Notes under the pieces: generated by a model | The model's input: the letters and a program-made list of their open reading frames with translations, nothing else | Told to the model about the DNA's origin: nothing | Databases searched by the model: none | Shown: positions 22,001-33,745 of the stretch, piece after piece | Layout: each line of letters opens with the position of its first letter | Numbering within the stretch: position 1 is the stretch's first letter | Assembly: GCF_000226115.1 (NCBI RefSeq) | Contig: NC_016459.1 | Location: 4,718,501-4,782,500 of the forward strand | Origin: Thermothielavioides terrestris NRRL 8126 | Lineage: Eukaryota > Ascomycota > Sordariomycetes > Sordariales > Chaetomiaceae | Length of the DNA stretch: 64,000 nucleotides | Direction: 5' to 3' | Translations under genes and position numbers: made by a program

Positions 22001-22194
22001 TCTGTGAGTGCCAAGTCTCGTGCCGGCCCGCCGCTGGGGGCCAAACCCATGGCAAACAAGCAGTCGCTATCCTTATTCTGTATACTACATATATAGGTAC
22101 CTCCGGGTCTCGCCCTGCCGGGCTGAAACAAATATATACTACAAAAGGTTAAAAAAAATATGTACCGCAGTAGGGGGGTCGCTGGTTTCCTAGT

Positions 22195-22208
22195 TTACAC
22201 TAGTGTAA
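22195..22208. repeat. 14-bp perfect palindrome
   Basis: TTACACTAGTGTAA, sharing its core with the palindrome at 20514-20541. Confidence 0.75.
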
Positions 22209-22835
22209 GTGTACAGTAGGTGTGTCCGCCCGGTGGTTGGGGTCAGCAATGTCTCCCGTGACTCCTGCGGTAACGAGGGGAACTGGCGAGCTGAAGTCCA
22301 GATTACCCGGGAGGTGATGAGGTAAAATTACCCGAGTCATCTGTGACAAAGCACCTTTCTTGTTGACAGACAGAATTGCCTCAGCCCTAGAGAGCAGCGA
22401 AGGCTTGAGTTCGGCCGGCCTACCTTCAGAATCGGCCAGGAAATTTCGGGACCAGAAGAACCCGTTAGCACCTTGCCTCCGTGGTACCTTTAATACGGTT
22501 CCGAGAGGTGTCTATGGATGCCGACACTTACTTAAATGCCCAGTTGCAGACCTGAACAACGCCGGGCTGGGCGACCAAGGAGCGGCCGTAAGCATGCTCG
22601 GTACCTCCTCCGCGCTACAGGAGCAAAGACAGAATACAAGAGGGAGACGAGGAAGGCGTCGGCGGTGCGGCGACGAGGATAACGAATCCGCCCAAACGAC
22701 CCAGCTCGAACAAGTTACCAGTAACAGCTTCATTCCGAGTCAGCCGCGGTCTCAGACGTCGCGCAACTCGGCTTGCCAAGCCTGGTAACACATAAGGAGA
22801 CAGTACGGAAGTATTCCGTTCATAACCTTGCTATA

Positions 22836-22883
22836 CAGGGGTTACCCCTGTGTACTGTGTGTAGGGGAGCCTACACAGTACAC
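22836..22883. repeat. Two adjacent hairpin-forming inverted repeats
   Basis: CAGGGGTTACCCCTG at 22836-22850 is followed directly by arms GTGTACTGTGTGTAGG and CCTACACAGTACAC around a 4-nt loop; the second pair differs by a 2-nt GT insertion in the left arm. Confidence 0.7.
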
Positions 22884-24703
22884 GTACTCAGTGATGTTAC
22901 TGTGTAACTAGTGTATAATACACCACTGGGTACCTTAGTGTGTGCGGAAAAAACAAGTGGAGGTGCACCTACGCAACCTGGACGGTGTTCATCCTGCCTT
23001 TGTTGTTCCTCATCGCGACGATGAACCTGCTTGCTCAATGCATCTTACCAACTGTCATTTGCAGTACTGCCTTGAGGCTGTAACCTTAACAGCCTAACTC
23101 GGTCCGGTTGCGAAGGTCCTAGCGGCCGACCATGGTTGCAAGTCCGGAGTAACATGCAGAACCGAGTTAAGCAGTGCGGCGGCAAAATGACTGCACGGTT
23201 CGGGCTGCTCAAAGGGTCTCAGCCCTATGGTCGGGCCAAGCCAAGCCCTATGTTACGCGCGGATGATTACGGAGGTACGGTAGGTAGTGTACATACATAC
23301 AAGTACAGCTCCGCAAGGATTACCGGGATCCCTTTGGCTTCTTCCGAGGCGACATCCACTTCGCTCCATGTCTTCCGCAGCATCTTGAGAACCTTAGGTG
23401 TGAAAATCGCAGTATACCAGCTTGTCTCTCGCGCTTGGATAATGCCTTCACTCTGTCTGACCTTACCGGAACTTCCCGCTTAACACACTGGGACCGTCTC
23501 TGAGAGAGTTGTCCGGGATAATCTGTCGGTACCTACGGAACACTTGACCAGAAATGGGACAGTGCCTGTCCGTTTTGCCCTCTTGGTCCCTCCAGGGCTG
23601 CCCCGCAGTTGCACAAGCTTGCGGGGTAACTCGCCCTTCACACAGCCGAAGGACCTTGCCGACCGCCTTGGAGAAGAGCAGAAGGGTGAGCGGTGAGGAA
23701 GAACGGTTCGGACAGACCCTTATGTCATTCTTCCTCCCTGAAACTACTCCGTACCTGACTGCGGAATGTCGTGCTTAGGTGCACGCCGAGCGGCTGATCC
23801 AAGGGGATGACGCAAGAGAGCTATCTGGCAAATCACTGAGAAGTTTGAAGCTTCTCCAAGTCTCCGGTGACTTGAGGTCAGTTCAGCCCAGAAATTTCAT
23901 TACGTGAATCGGTCCCAAGTTTTGCTTCGAGCAGGGGAGGTTGCATTTCGAGAGGGGGTAATACACTAGCCCACGTAAGACAGCCATCTTAGCGTGAGCG
24001 CGGCGACATGATTTATCCTGTGGAGCGACGCCGTCTTCTGTCACCACCTCGGCCCTTGTCGGCCTTGTGGAGACCGAGAGACACCGAGTCTCCCAGAAGC
24101 GTCTGTCAGATTGTGAATTAAGTCCCTGTACCCAATAAGCAACATATTCCCATCGCCGGCGGGACCCTATCCGTTCTCACGGATCCCGTACTGTGCACTT
24201 GTTGTTACTGTACACAAGGCTGGTAGGAAGGGAAGGGTCCCTCCTTCCCATACTTCTGTGGCATGCTAAACCCAGTTCTGAGAATGTGGATGCGAACTCC
24301 TTTTGCTGTCGGTCATTTGCACAGGACGGGTTCAAGCGGCTCATTGCCCGTCCCACTTCGCCCAAACCCGGCATCAGTCCAAGGACGCTAATGACGCTAG
24401 CTAAGCGTTGGGGCGATGATGCCCTACCCCGCGTAGAAGATTGCAGGGTGGAGAGAGAAGCTTCGCTGTCATCCAGCTCAACAAGAGTCGCAGCGTCTCC
24501 GCCCCGCCGCCAAACAGTCGTGGTACGTTGTTGCCGGCATGGTCCCACGTGATTTCGAGACGCCGGAACGGATCTCGACACAATATTCGTTAGATAACAG
24601 GTAGAGAACGTCGTCCGAAGGACACCGAGCGACTGACGGAGAGTGCGAGAGAGGACAAGGATCCAGCCGCCTCAGAAGTCCACCAGAGACGTCGGAGACG
24701 GTG

Positions 24704-26344
24704 CTAGTCCTCGACGCCCTCCCCTTGAGCTTCCTCCTCTTCGTCTTCATCGTAATCACCTTGGGCTCCATCCTCCTCCCCCTCCTCCTCATCCTCGCTT
24801 GAGCCTCCTTCACCTTCGCTTTCGCCCTCGCTTCCCGGGTCATAGTCCTCCTCCATCTCGTCCTCCTCGTCCTGCAGACGCTGCTCAGCCTCGCGTTGGG
24901 CCCGCTCCAGCTCCGTCATGCCGTCTGCACCACCCTCATCCTCGCCGGCGGCCTCGCCGGCGGCAGCCGCCTTTTTGCTGCTCTCGACCAGCTCGCGTTT
25001 CGCCTTCCGCTGCTCCGCCATGCTGCGGTTAGCCAGACCGTGGCGGCGGACGTACGCCTCGTCGATCTGCTGGTAATCTTCCTGGTCGAGCATGCCAAAC
25101 TCGATCTCCTTCTCGACGGGGCCGCTGCGGTCGTCAGAGACGTCGGTGTCGAGCTCCACTACCATGTTGAAGGTCGTCCGGAGTACGTTGGTGTAGCTGA
25201 CGGCCACAATCCGATCTAACGGCAGGAATAGAAGCGGCTTTTTGAACCCCCAGAGGATTCCGGTTGGGAGGAAGAACAAGAAGCCTTCCTTGCTGCCGCG
25301 GAAGGCCTTCACGTGCACCGCTTTCTCATTGGGGCGGTGAGGCTGCCGCGCTTCGCTATGGAATATCTTTGGGTCCGAGGCGATCAGCTGGCACGACTGG
25401 TTGCCCGCCGAGCGCATCGACGTCGTCAGGGCCCAGTGGAAGAGACTGCGGTATGTGTCCGAAACCGCCTCGGCCGCCTTGGCCGACGGGCCAGCGATGC
25501 TGCCGGGTTTGGGGGCCGTGGTCGAGACGGTGAAGACGAGCGGCTCAAGCGGCTGTTGCCTGTCGCCCGGATTGGCGTTGGCCAGCTTCGCCGTCGGGAG
25601 GTAGCTGTCGCGCGGAAGGAGGACATAGTTGTACTGCGCTTGGGATTTGTCCGGGACTGGCAGATAAAACGCGTGTTCTGTGGCGCGTGGCGTGTTCGCA
25701 GGTCAGCCGCTGCGGGAAAGGGAGGGCCGCGGCCGTGGTCTGTGACGTACCGATATCCCCCCATGGGTACACCACGCCCTGGACGGGGAGGAAGGAGCCC
25801 GGCGCACGGGCATACAAGAAGTTCTTGGTGAAGCAAAGGTCGTACTTCTTGCGCTGAGGCGCCGTGACCGATATGTCCTTGACCTCAAGGAGTATGGGGT
25901 CCGCAGCGGCAGCGTCTGCGCTCCATTCAGCTGTTTGCGAGCCTGCTGGCAAAGCCCTGCTGCTGTGTGCCTGCCCGTTCGTTTGCGTGTGTGCGACCTC
26001 TACGCGTCTCCTCTTCGATGCGGGGCCATCGCCAGCCTCGGCCGACGCCAGCCGCTCGTACACGAAACCAGCTATGTTGTTGAACAGAACCGTACGCGCC
26101 GGAGTATCTGACCAAGCGGGCGCGCCGCCAACAAGGCAGGTTAGCGGAGCTATGCAATGCAACCTTGATTTCTCGTCGTCTTTTCACTCAGGGGCGTGAA
26201 GTTGCTTGCACCAGAGGGAAGGGAAATGGGAGGAAGAACGCGGGAGGGCGACGCATACCGGCAGCTTGTTGAATGCCTGCGAGAATGTCTGGCCGCGACT
26301 GGAAAACGAGCCCCAGCGTGCTGCATGTCGAGTGATGCCGCCAT
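24704..26344 (-). CDS. RTT106: Histone chaperone RTT106 (about 471 aa); first exon out of frame
   Basis: H3-H4 chaperone that binds H3K56-acetylated histone through tandem PH domains. Exons: about 26344-26259, 26107-25751 and 25677-24704. Introns 2 (GTACGT...CACAG) and 1 (GTATGC...GGTCAG) give [16 protein letters not shown] and [17 protein letters not shown]-domain landmarks include [40 protein letters not shown] and [12 protein letters not shown]; the last ~90 residues are Glu/Asp-rich, as usual for the family. Problem: the conserved exon-1 piece [17 protein letters not shown] has no ATG in its own frame, while the best start (26344, MAASLDMQ) is one nucleotide out of phase. One extra base around 26325, a missed upstream exon, or a sequence error would explain this. 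The rest is intact. Confidence 0.85.
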
Positions 26345-26683
26345 GGTGCCGGGCCACGCAGCCTCCGAGATACACGAGAAACTTGGGCTGTCAAAAGCCC
26401 TCCCTGCCTCCCTCCCTGAGGAATTGTTGCGAATAGATATCTGTTTCGCGGGCCTGGCAGACGGCAAATGTACACCAACAGACATCCACAGTGTGTCCGT
26501 TGTTGGAGTTTGGAAACGCACAAGCATCGATGACGCCAACAAACAAGGGCTTGTTGGGGGATGTTGTCTTGTGGAGCACCCGAGAGCGTGGTGCATGTAG
26601 GCTACCGTGTAGAGTGGTTCACAGGGCCATTTCACACTGTACGCGTTGGTGACAGAAAATCTTACATAAGCGCAAAAAAAAAA

Positions 26684-27175
26684 GAGACATACTTTTCGGA
26701 CTATATACCCGCCCCTCCCGGACTATGTCACGTGACACGCCTCTTATTGTAACTCTCAACCTTTCTAGCATTTGAAATAGCCAGTCCTTCTGAAAAGGAA
26801 GGAATCTAGGGAGCTAAAACTTCTGTTTCTCCGACGTATCAGGGCCAGTTACATTGCAGTCTTTCTATGTTGCCTATCGCCCTGCCTTATACCGTGACTC
26901 TCCGGCTACCACCCAGGTCCGAGTTGCCCCACTCCGGGGCGTCCGGAGCCCCCTTTCAGCTCCGGGTACCCGCGCGACCCTCCTTCCTCTAGCCCTAGTG
27001 GCGAGCTAGCCATTGTTGTTGCAACTAAGACTATTCTCTTGAAAGAATTGGCGATGCGGTAGGTTGGAAACAATTGGTAAAAGGAAAGAATGGGTGTTTC
27101 TTACTCGGTAGGTTGGAGCGTTGTCACGTGATATAGTCCGGGAGGGGCGGGCACATAGTCCGAAAAGTATGTCTC
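26684..27175. mobile_element. 492-bp element with 54-bp terminal inverted repeats
   Basis: The left end 26684-26737 (GAGACATACTTTTCGGACTA...) matches the reverse complement of the right end 27122-27175 at 51 of 54 positions; the three differences are all A/G transitions, in TG versus TA context, as RIP would leave. The arms contain CCCGCCCCTCCCGG and CACGTGA. The interior lacks an ORF, so this is a MITE-like, non-autonomous element. The left end abuts an A10 tract (26674-26683) and the right end an A66 tract, consistent with insertion into an A-rich target with the duplication hidden in the As. It sits about 340 bp upstream of RTT106. Confidence 0.82.
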
Positions 27176-27176
27176 G

Positions 27177-27242
<66 letters not shown>
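27177..27242. repeat. Poly(A) tract, 66 nt
   Basis: Uninterrupted run of 66 A on the plus strand, one base after the inverted-repeat element. May be an expanded A target or, less likely, the tail of a retroposed sequence. Confidence 0.95.
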
Positions 27243-27245
<3 letters not shown>

Positions 27246-27991
27246 CAGGTACAGATACGGTCTACTGTGTACCTTAGGTGTAAGGAACTTCTCAAGTTCT
27301 CAACTACCTCCACTCAGGTCTGCCTTGGACCTCTTGCAGCACCGGCTGGCTTGCTACCCTGGCGCTCGACCGTCTACACTATGTGGGCGAGAAACAAGAA
27401 TATAAACGGAAGGGCGACAGACCTGGCCGGTTCTAGCCCTTTGTCCTGCACGGCAGTTTATGGGAATGGACATGATGCCACTCGCGTATGCACTGACGGC
27501 GGCGTTTCCACAAGCACAGAGATTGATGGGACAACACCTCCCTGCTAGCATAGATCCTGGCAGATATTATGTGGCGAACAGAAATGCCTTGCTATAAACG
27601 CAGGTTACTGTGCAATGCCGCATCGATACTGAATACCGGTACAGTCGCAGTGAACCGGAGTCTCCTTTGCTCGGATAGCCGTAACTGGCCCGAGATGGCC
27701 AACACATACATGGATGCGCATGCTCCCGAAAGACACACTGACAGTCTTGGAAAACGCAATGTTTTTAAGTCATCGCTTGCGCACAAGCCAAGACAAACCC
27801 TTGGCTTTGTGAGCGAAGGGACTGTCGAGACTTGCACCTGCAAGTGGCATCTCCAGCCTATGTTGGAGACTAAAGTACGTAGGTAGGTAAATAGATGGCC
27901 GAGATTCCGCGCTTCCAGTTCAAAATAGCTCCCTCGATACAGCCCTTGCTTCGCTTCAGCCGCACACGGCCTTCAATGCCACCGGCATGAT

Positions 27992-28451
27992 TCACACTAA
28001 TCAGGGTACAAGCGGCTGTCAGTCACGGGGACGCTGGACACACTCGAACTACAGGCAGCACCGGCTACTTACCGAAGACGAAGGCCCCGTCCTTGTTCTC
28101 AATACGCTCCGCCAGGTTAATGTTCGCTGGGACAGACTCCCCGTTTCGGTTTCGCAGGTTGGCACGGAGGACCGGGACCGAGGCACCGCCCTCAACCGCA
28201 AAGCTGATGCTCTCGGCACTCTTGGAGAAGTTCTCACCGCCCCACTCGAAGCTCCCTGGCAAGTCGACATGTCAGCTTCTTGGCCTTTGCCGATTGATAC
28301 TGGTCAGGCCCTGCTCACCGTCGTTGTTCCCGATGAAGGCGTTGAGATCGATCTCGGCGTCCACCTCCTCGCCGTTGACCTTGCGGAGGCGGGCCCTGAG
28401 CATATGGCCGCCATCGACGCGGATGTCCTGAGCCGAAGTGTGGAAAGACAT
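27992..28451 (-). CDS. Cyanovirin-N homology (CVNH) lectin (about 106 aa)
   Basis: Small carbohydrate-binding protein of the CVNH family, common in filamentous ascomycetes; fungal members bind mannose-type glycans, role in the fungus unclear. Exons 28451-28319 and 28255-28073 are clear. The two sequence repeats of the fold are visible: MSFHTSAQDIRVDGGHML...IDLNAFIGNNDGSFEW and FSKSAESISFAVEG...INLAERIENKDGAFVF. The end is formed by a very short third exon: splicing GTAAGT (28072) to TTAG before 27996 adds TGTGA, giving Val then stop. An alternative acceptor (after ...TGACAG) would give a ~50-residue extension, which is unlike the family. No signal peptide, so it is probably cytosolic. The two repeats lack an obvious Cys pair. 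Confidence 0.85.
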
Positions 28452-30310
28452 GGTGTCTGTTGCGTCGTTGTCGTTTGTGGTGTAGTCAGCAAAGTTGTGG
28501 TAACGGGTGGGCGAACGACGGGAAAGGCGTCTTCACTCAGCGAATCCTTCAAGTATTTATGCTTGCGAGCTTGATTGTGTACAACACACACACACACACG
28601 CACACACACTTGGGTGGGTCTGCGAAGTGGTGTCGTGGCAGATGCTGTACCCCGGAGCGAATCTCGCATGCTTGTGGTACTGTGAACTCCAATCACTGTC
28701 GGCAGCGGAATGCGCCGATATGCCAAAAGAGCGTATAGCGCGCCATAAGTGGAGCTTGCCGATGGATTGACTTGTTCGCCGTGGAGGGGGAGCGAGGGGG
28801 GCATGCGGGGACACGTAAACAACACTACCCCTTTGTAGCACGACAGGGTGTGTATGTGTCGGACTGTGGCCGTGGTCAAGCGCGCGTGGTGCCACGGCAG
28901 CGGCGCTTCAAGACTGGATTGGTCATGGGTACCGATCTTACAACCAATGGAGCGTCTGAAGTCGTAAAAGCAGGACCAACAACCACCTCCCCGGTTCATG
29001 AACACTGTATGTTTCAACAACCCCAGTAGCCGCCGTGGTGACGGGACTAGGCGCGAGGAATCGGACTCACACCGGGTAGTGGGCGCCGACTTCGATACAA
29101 GCATAGGTGCTGCCTCGAATTCAGGCTCTGTGTCAAGTTGGTGTCAAAGGGGGGTTCTAGGTTATTCCGCTAAAAGGTCACACTGCCTACTTACTCTCAC
29201 ATCCAGGAAGGAAACATTATCTGGACGTCTATGGCAGCGAAGAGAATACGTCCATTTAGAACCGCTCCATCAGCTGCGGGTAGATGTGCACACTGGTCCC
29301 TTGACCGCCGTAAATGTAGGAGATGCCTGCTTGGCTTCTCTCACGTCCACGTCTCTTCTGAGAACAACTGCCCAAAGGTGGCATAGCACTACAAACATAC
29401 TCTACTCCCGAACCGAGGAGACCGTTCAGATTCCCAAGGACACGCTGCCGTAGTAGCCATCGCCCACCAGCACCTGACGCGGTCACCCAGTGCTCCACGC
29501 CGGCGACGGACCGCCCAACCCCCACAACGTGGAGAGCCTGGGCTTCATAGGGCTCTCAGGAGTCACGTAGACCACGCCAGCGGGCGCCTCACACATTCCA
29601 GTGACGTGCATTCGGTCAGGTCAAGGGGGCCCAAGGTGTACACTCCAGGACAGAGGAGCATTTAGGGCGTACAAGACACGTCACTCAATATACCTACGTC
29701 ACCATGTTTACAACGTTGTGCAGTTCGATGACCACGAAAGACGGGCCTCGAGCTTCGATGGTCCTGTGGCTGGCAAGGTGAGAGTCCCTGGGACTTTGTC
29801 GCACTCGAGTCCAAGTGAACGAGACCCAGCTCTGTAGGACGCCCGATGCGGATGGTGGGTTCCGGGTCTTCGCCAGGCCGTGTACCCTGGCAACAACCAC
29901 TCCTTTGGAAAACGACGAATGAGAATGCTAATGCAGGTCCCCGGTCGCTCGACAGCAACGGGATCTGGCACGCCTGACAGATGACCAACATGTCCAGGAA
30001 GACTGCCTACCATACGCCACCTCGGAGACACCCCGACTTGGCGGGACACAAGATCCATAACACAGAGCATAGGAAGACAGGGTAGTCGTGCGTGGCCGAT
30101 CGATGGCCATGAGATAGACGGTTGTTGCCTTCACAGCCTTACACTTTGGTGTTGACTTCTCCCGTTCTGATATGCATGAAGGAGCTCACCTGCGTGGCGG
30201 CTGTGGGATGTTGGCCTGCCCCAATTGATTACACCCGTTCCATCTTCGCAACAAAATGAACTACTTGTTAATCCTAGTCTACACTCGATTACGTCACCTC
30301 TTGATCCTGC
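28452..30310. other. Intergenic region with CA microsatellite
   Basis: 1.9 kb without a supported gene. A (CA)n-type repeat with one G interruption lies at about 28584-28609. Remaining ORFs are short and unrelated to known families. Confidence 0.55.
28584..28609. repeat. CA microsatellite
   Basis: About thirteen AC units, with one changed to GC, 130 bp upstream of the CVNH start on the minus-strand promoter side. Confidence 0.85.
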
Positions 30311-32703
30311 CTACTTGAGCGTGACAGTAACATTGCCTCTGAAATCGCTGCTCGAGGCGCCGACAATAAACAGAAAGTCTCCTGGCTCAACAACGTACTT
30401 CATCCTCACGTCCCACACGCCAAGGTCCTGCATGCTGACCTTGATGCTAACTCGTTTGCTCTCCCCGGCCTTCAGGGAGACCTTTTGGAACCCCTTCAAC
30501 TGAATGTTGGGCACGACCACACTGGCAATCAAGTCCTTCACGTACAGCTGGACCACCTCCTTTCCGTCCCTGTCCGACACATTCTTCACCGTGACGCTGA
30601 TGGTGACGGTGTCCTCGGCGCTCACCGTGTGTTTGTCCGCGGCGACGTCGCTGTAGACAAAGGTGGAGTAGCTGAGGCCGTAGCCGAACTCATACAGAGG
30701 CGTCGGGTTGCCCAGGACATACTGATGACCAAAGACGAGCGTGCCATTCTCGTAGGCCACGCCGGCGTCCGGGAACGCGTCGCGGCCCGAATTGAGGTGG
30801 TCGTAGTAGACGGGCAGGTCACCGACGCTGCGGGGAAAGCTGACGGCGAGCTTGCCGCTAGGGTTCACATCACCGAAAAGAACCGACGCCAGCGCGGCGC
30901 CTCCCTGTTCGGAGGGGTAGAACTGCTGCACTAGCGCTGCCGCGTTCTCCGAGATCCACGGAGCCGTGATGGGCTTGCCGGACGAGAAGACAACGACGGT
31001 GGGCTTCCCCGTCGCGACGATGGCGCGCACGAGTGGCTCCTGGGCGCCAACCAGGTCAAGGTTGTCGACATCGACGTGCTCGCCGGTCGTGGCGTTGAGA
31101 CCCTCCCACAACTCGTTCTGGTCGCGACTCCATGTGCCCACCACAACGACAGCGACGTCAGCAGCCTCGGCGGCCGCAACAGCCTCGGGGAAACCATCCT
31201 GGGATGTAGACCAGCGCTCGCAGCCCTTGGCATACGTGACCTTGCCCGTGCTCACGGCTTGGATGCCGTCGAGAGGGGTGACGCCCCGGGTGGAAGAATT
31301 AGCAATCACGTAGTCGCCGTAGTTCATGAAGCCATGTGCCATCGGCCCGATGACAGCGACGGACGCGTTTTTGCGCAGGGGCAGCACCTTGTTGTGGTTC
31401 TCGAGAAGCACGATGGATTCCTCGTCGAGTTTCTTCGCGAGGGCCACGTGCTCAGCTGTATGGATGGTCGTGTTCCACTGGCTGGACGGGAGGCCCGGGA
31501 ACGGGTTCTCGAAGAGGCCGAGTTCGAACTTGGCCCTGAGGACGCGCGAGACAGCGGTATCGACAAGCTTCTGGTCAAGCTTGCCGCTCGACACCAGGGC
31601 AGGGATCTGCTCGAAGGAGTAGGACCCGCCTCCCATCTCGGTATCGCCGCCCGCCGGGAGGATGTATTGCACGATCGCAGCCTTGTCAATGGGGTTCGAC
31701 GCGCACATCTTGAAGTCGTTGCAGAGGCGGTCCGAGGCGCCGGCGTCGGTCATGGTGAAGTACTTGTACCCCCACTCGTCGCGGAGAATGTCGGTAAGCA
31801 GGTGGGCGTCCGCGACGGCGGGGATGCCGTCGTAGCAGTGGTATGCCGTCATGATGGCAAAGGCGCCCCCGTCGATGATGGCCTTCTTGTACGAGGGTAG
31901 GAAGGTGGTCCGGCGCTCCCTCTCGCCGCCGTGGACGGGGCCCGTATTCAGGCCCTGCTCTGTGACTCCAAAGGCGGCAAAGTGCTTGACCATTGCGCTG
32001 ACGCCTGTCGACTGGACGCCTTTGACATATGCGCGGGCAAGCTCTCCCGCCAGGAAGCCATCCTCGCCGTACATCTCCTCGACGCGGCCGTGGCGGAGCT
32101 CGCGTGCAAGGTCGGCGAGGGGGGCAAAGAGCTGGTTTACGCCCATGGCCCTGGCTTCCTTGCCGATGGCGATCGCCATCTCCTCGACCAATTCCGGGTT
32201 CCACGAGCAGGCCTGGCCGATAGGAGAGTTGAAAATAGTCGCATTGACTGCGGAGTCACAGACCGTTAGCCTTTATCCTCGAGACAGCCTGACTTGCTGT
32301 ACTCACAGACAAGGAAGCCGTGGATGCCTTCGGTCTGCACGAACGCGGGGATGCCGAGGTAGGTGCTGTTTTGAATGTAGTCCTGGGCATTCTTGATCTG
32401 CTCGGAGATCCATTCGTTCGGCACGGCGACGCCGACGTAGAAGGAGCCTCCCCTATATTGGGTGCTCCAGGCCAGGCCGGTTTGGTTGAAAGCACCGGTG
32501 GTGTCGTTCATCCAGTTCCGAATGTCACCCTGAAGAAGCTGGGACGTCTTCTCCTCGATGGTCATCCGCGACAGGAGGTCGGCCACGCGAGCCTCGACCG
32601 GAGCTTTCGGATTCTTGAAGACAGCATTTTTGAGGCTAGGACGTCCCTGGTCGGCAGCCAGGGCGGCGGCCGCCAGCAGCGGCACAGAGAGCAAGAATCT
32701 CAT
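30311..32703 (-). CDS. Secreted GH3 beta-glycosidase (777 aa)
   Basis: Glycoside hydrolase family 3 enzyme; beta-glucosidase or beta-xylosidase are the likely activities, which I cannot separate by eye. Exons 32703-32307 and 32247-30311; the intron (GTGAGT...CCGCAG) restores HGFLVFNATIFNSPIG. A signal peptide, MRFLLSVPLLAAAALAAD, predicts secretion. N-terminal TIM-barrel landmarks: LLSRMTIEEKTSQL, EEMYGEDGFLAGELA, VKHFAAFG, and the nucleophile region YFTMTDAGASDRLCNDF. The alpha/beta sandwich domain has ESIVLLENHNKVLPLR and the C-terminal fibronectin-III-like domain starts near YEFGYGLSYSTF. Several NxS/T sites. It diverges from the GH31 gene over 1042 bp, suggesting shared control. Confidence 0.9.
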
Positions 32704-33745
32704 TGTCCGTTGTTACGGCGGTCGAAGTCCGGACGCGGAGGCGCGTGAACTGGGCTGAGCTTGGCCGGGCGAACTAGCCGAGCTACATGGCAAGGAGATC
32801 GCCATGGCGAGCGTAACATTACCTGTACTCTGTCTTTATGTCTGTGAGCAAACCATTAGAAACTATGCTTCGTCAAGCGGCCCGTCTCGCCGTTGCATCG
32901 TGCGGAGCTTTCATGGCGTGTCGGGCATATGCCTGCGTGGTCGGAGGTACGTACTTCATACTTTCAAAGGAATTGCAGTCCTCCGCAGCGGATGCAGTAC
33001 AGAGGTAAGTTTGCGATGTGTGCACCGTATACTAGCACCGCTGGAGTGTGCAGGCGAAAGTCCGATTGCCGAACAGGGCAGGTGATCAACAATGCCACCC
33101 AGAGACATGTCCGTCAGGGGCCCTGCTTTGCAGCTAGTGGAGTTACATCGAACGTTATCTGCGTGGGGACTCGTCTTACTGTGGGATGTAGCTAATTGGG
33201 AGATGAAGCTAACATCAGTATCTTTGGTCTCCCGCCCAAGGTACTGCGTACACAGTGCTTGCTTGGGATGGTGGAAGCATCATCAAGCTGCCTCGAGGTT
33301 TAGCGAGGTTTGGGGGCGGGAGAAACTCCGCACCAACGACAACCGAGTTCCATGTGGCCCACCCCATGTGTCCCCACTGTGGATGGCAGTGATGAGTCTC
33401 TCGGCTGGCGTTCGCCCGACACGCCGAGACAGGGGCCTCGGGGAGCTGGGAACCAGGGGCGAAACGGTCGGGGGCAGCAACCCCATCGAGAACAACGTGC
33501 AGACAGCGACAGCAACATTGCACTGCCAACCCACCACCTCCACCGCAAGCGGCCCACGTTCTGTTGCTAGCGGGTTGGGTTGGGATGCAGACTCAAGGAC
33601 GAGTTCCGGGGAGGACAGCGGACCCGAATCAGCGATGCATTCCCTAAATCCCCGGCCTCGTTTCCGCTGCCCCATGCCCTGAAGGTCGGGAAGCTCGAGG
33701 CCTCTTTCGTGTGCCAGACTTGTCAGCTTGGTACTTCCTTCAAAA
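32704..33745. promoter_or_regulatory. Divergent promoter between GH3 and GH31 genes
   Basis: 1042 bp between two ATGs facing away from each other. No coding region is supported inside. I did not find a GGCTAA site here; the nearest copy (as TTAGCC, 33786-33791) is in intron 1 of GH31. Shared regulation is inferred from arrangement only. Confidence 0.5.

Larger units (their letters stand above)
19814..24703. other. 4.9-kb gene-poor region with palindromes and a MITE
   Basis: No supportable gene on either strand; the longest ORF (22360-22788) shows no family trait. The stretch contains several short perfect palindromes, e.g. ACGCTAACGTTAGCGT at 21276-21291 and TTACACTAGTGTAA at 22195-22208, a hairpin around 22836-22883, and the inverted-repeat element at 21601-21992. 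It looks like an old accessory or repeat-derived interval between conserved genes. Confidence 0.6.
26345..27991. other. Intergenic region with inverted-repeat element and poly(A) tract
   Basis: No supported gene. Apart from the element at 26684-27175 and the A66 run, the sequence shows no coding character; the poly-Lys/poly-Phe ORFs over the A tract are artefacts. Confidence 0.55.

Noticed and set aside
22360..22788. 142-aa ORF in the gene-poor region
   Set aside because: Random-looking composition, no domain, no splice context; kept as non-coding.
27121..27405. Poly-Lys ORF over the poly(A) tract
   Set aside because: Translation of a homopolymer.
33092..33682. 196-aa ORF in the GH3-GH31 promoter
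   Set aside because: No family trait and it fills the divergent promoter; codon use unlike neighbours.
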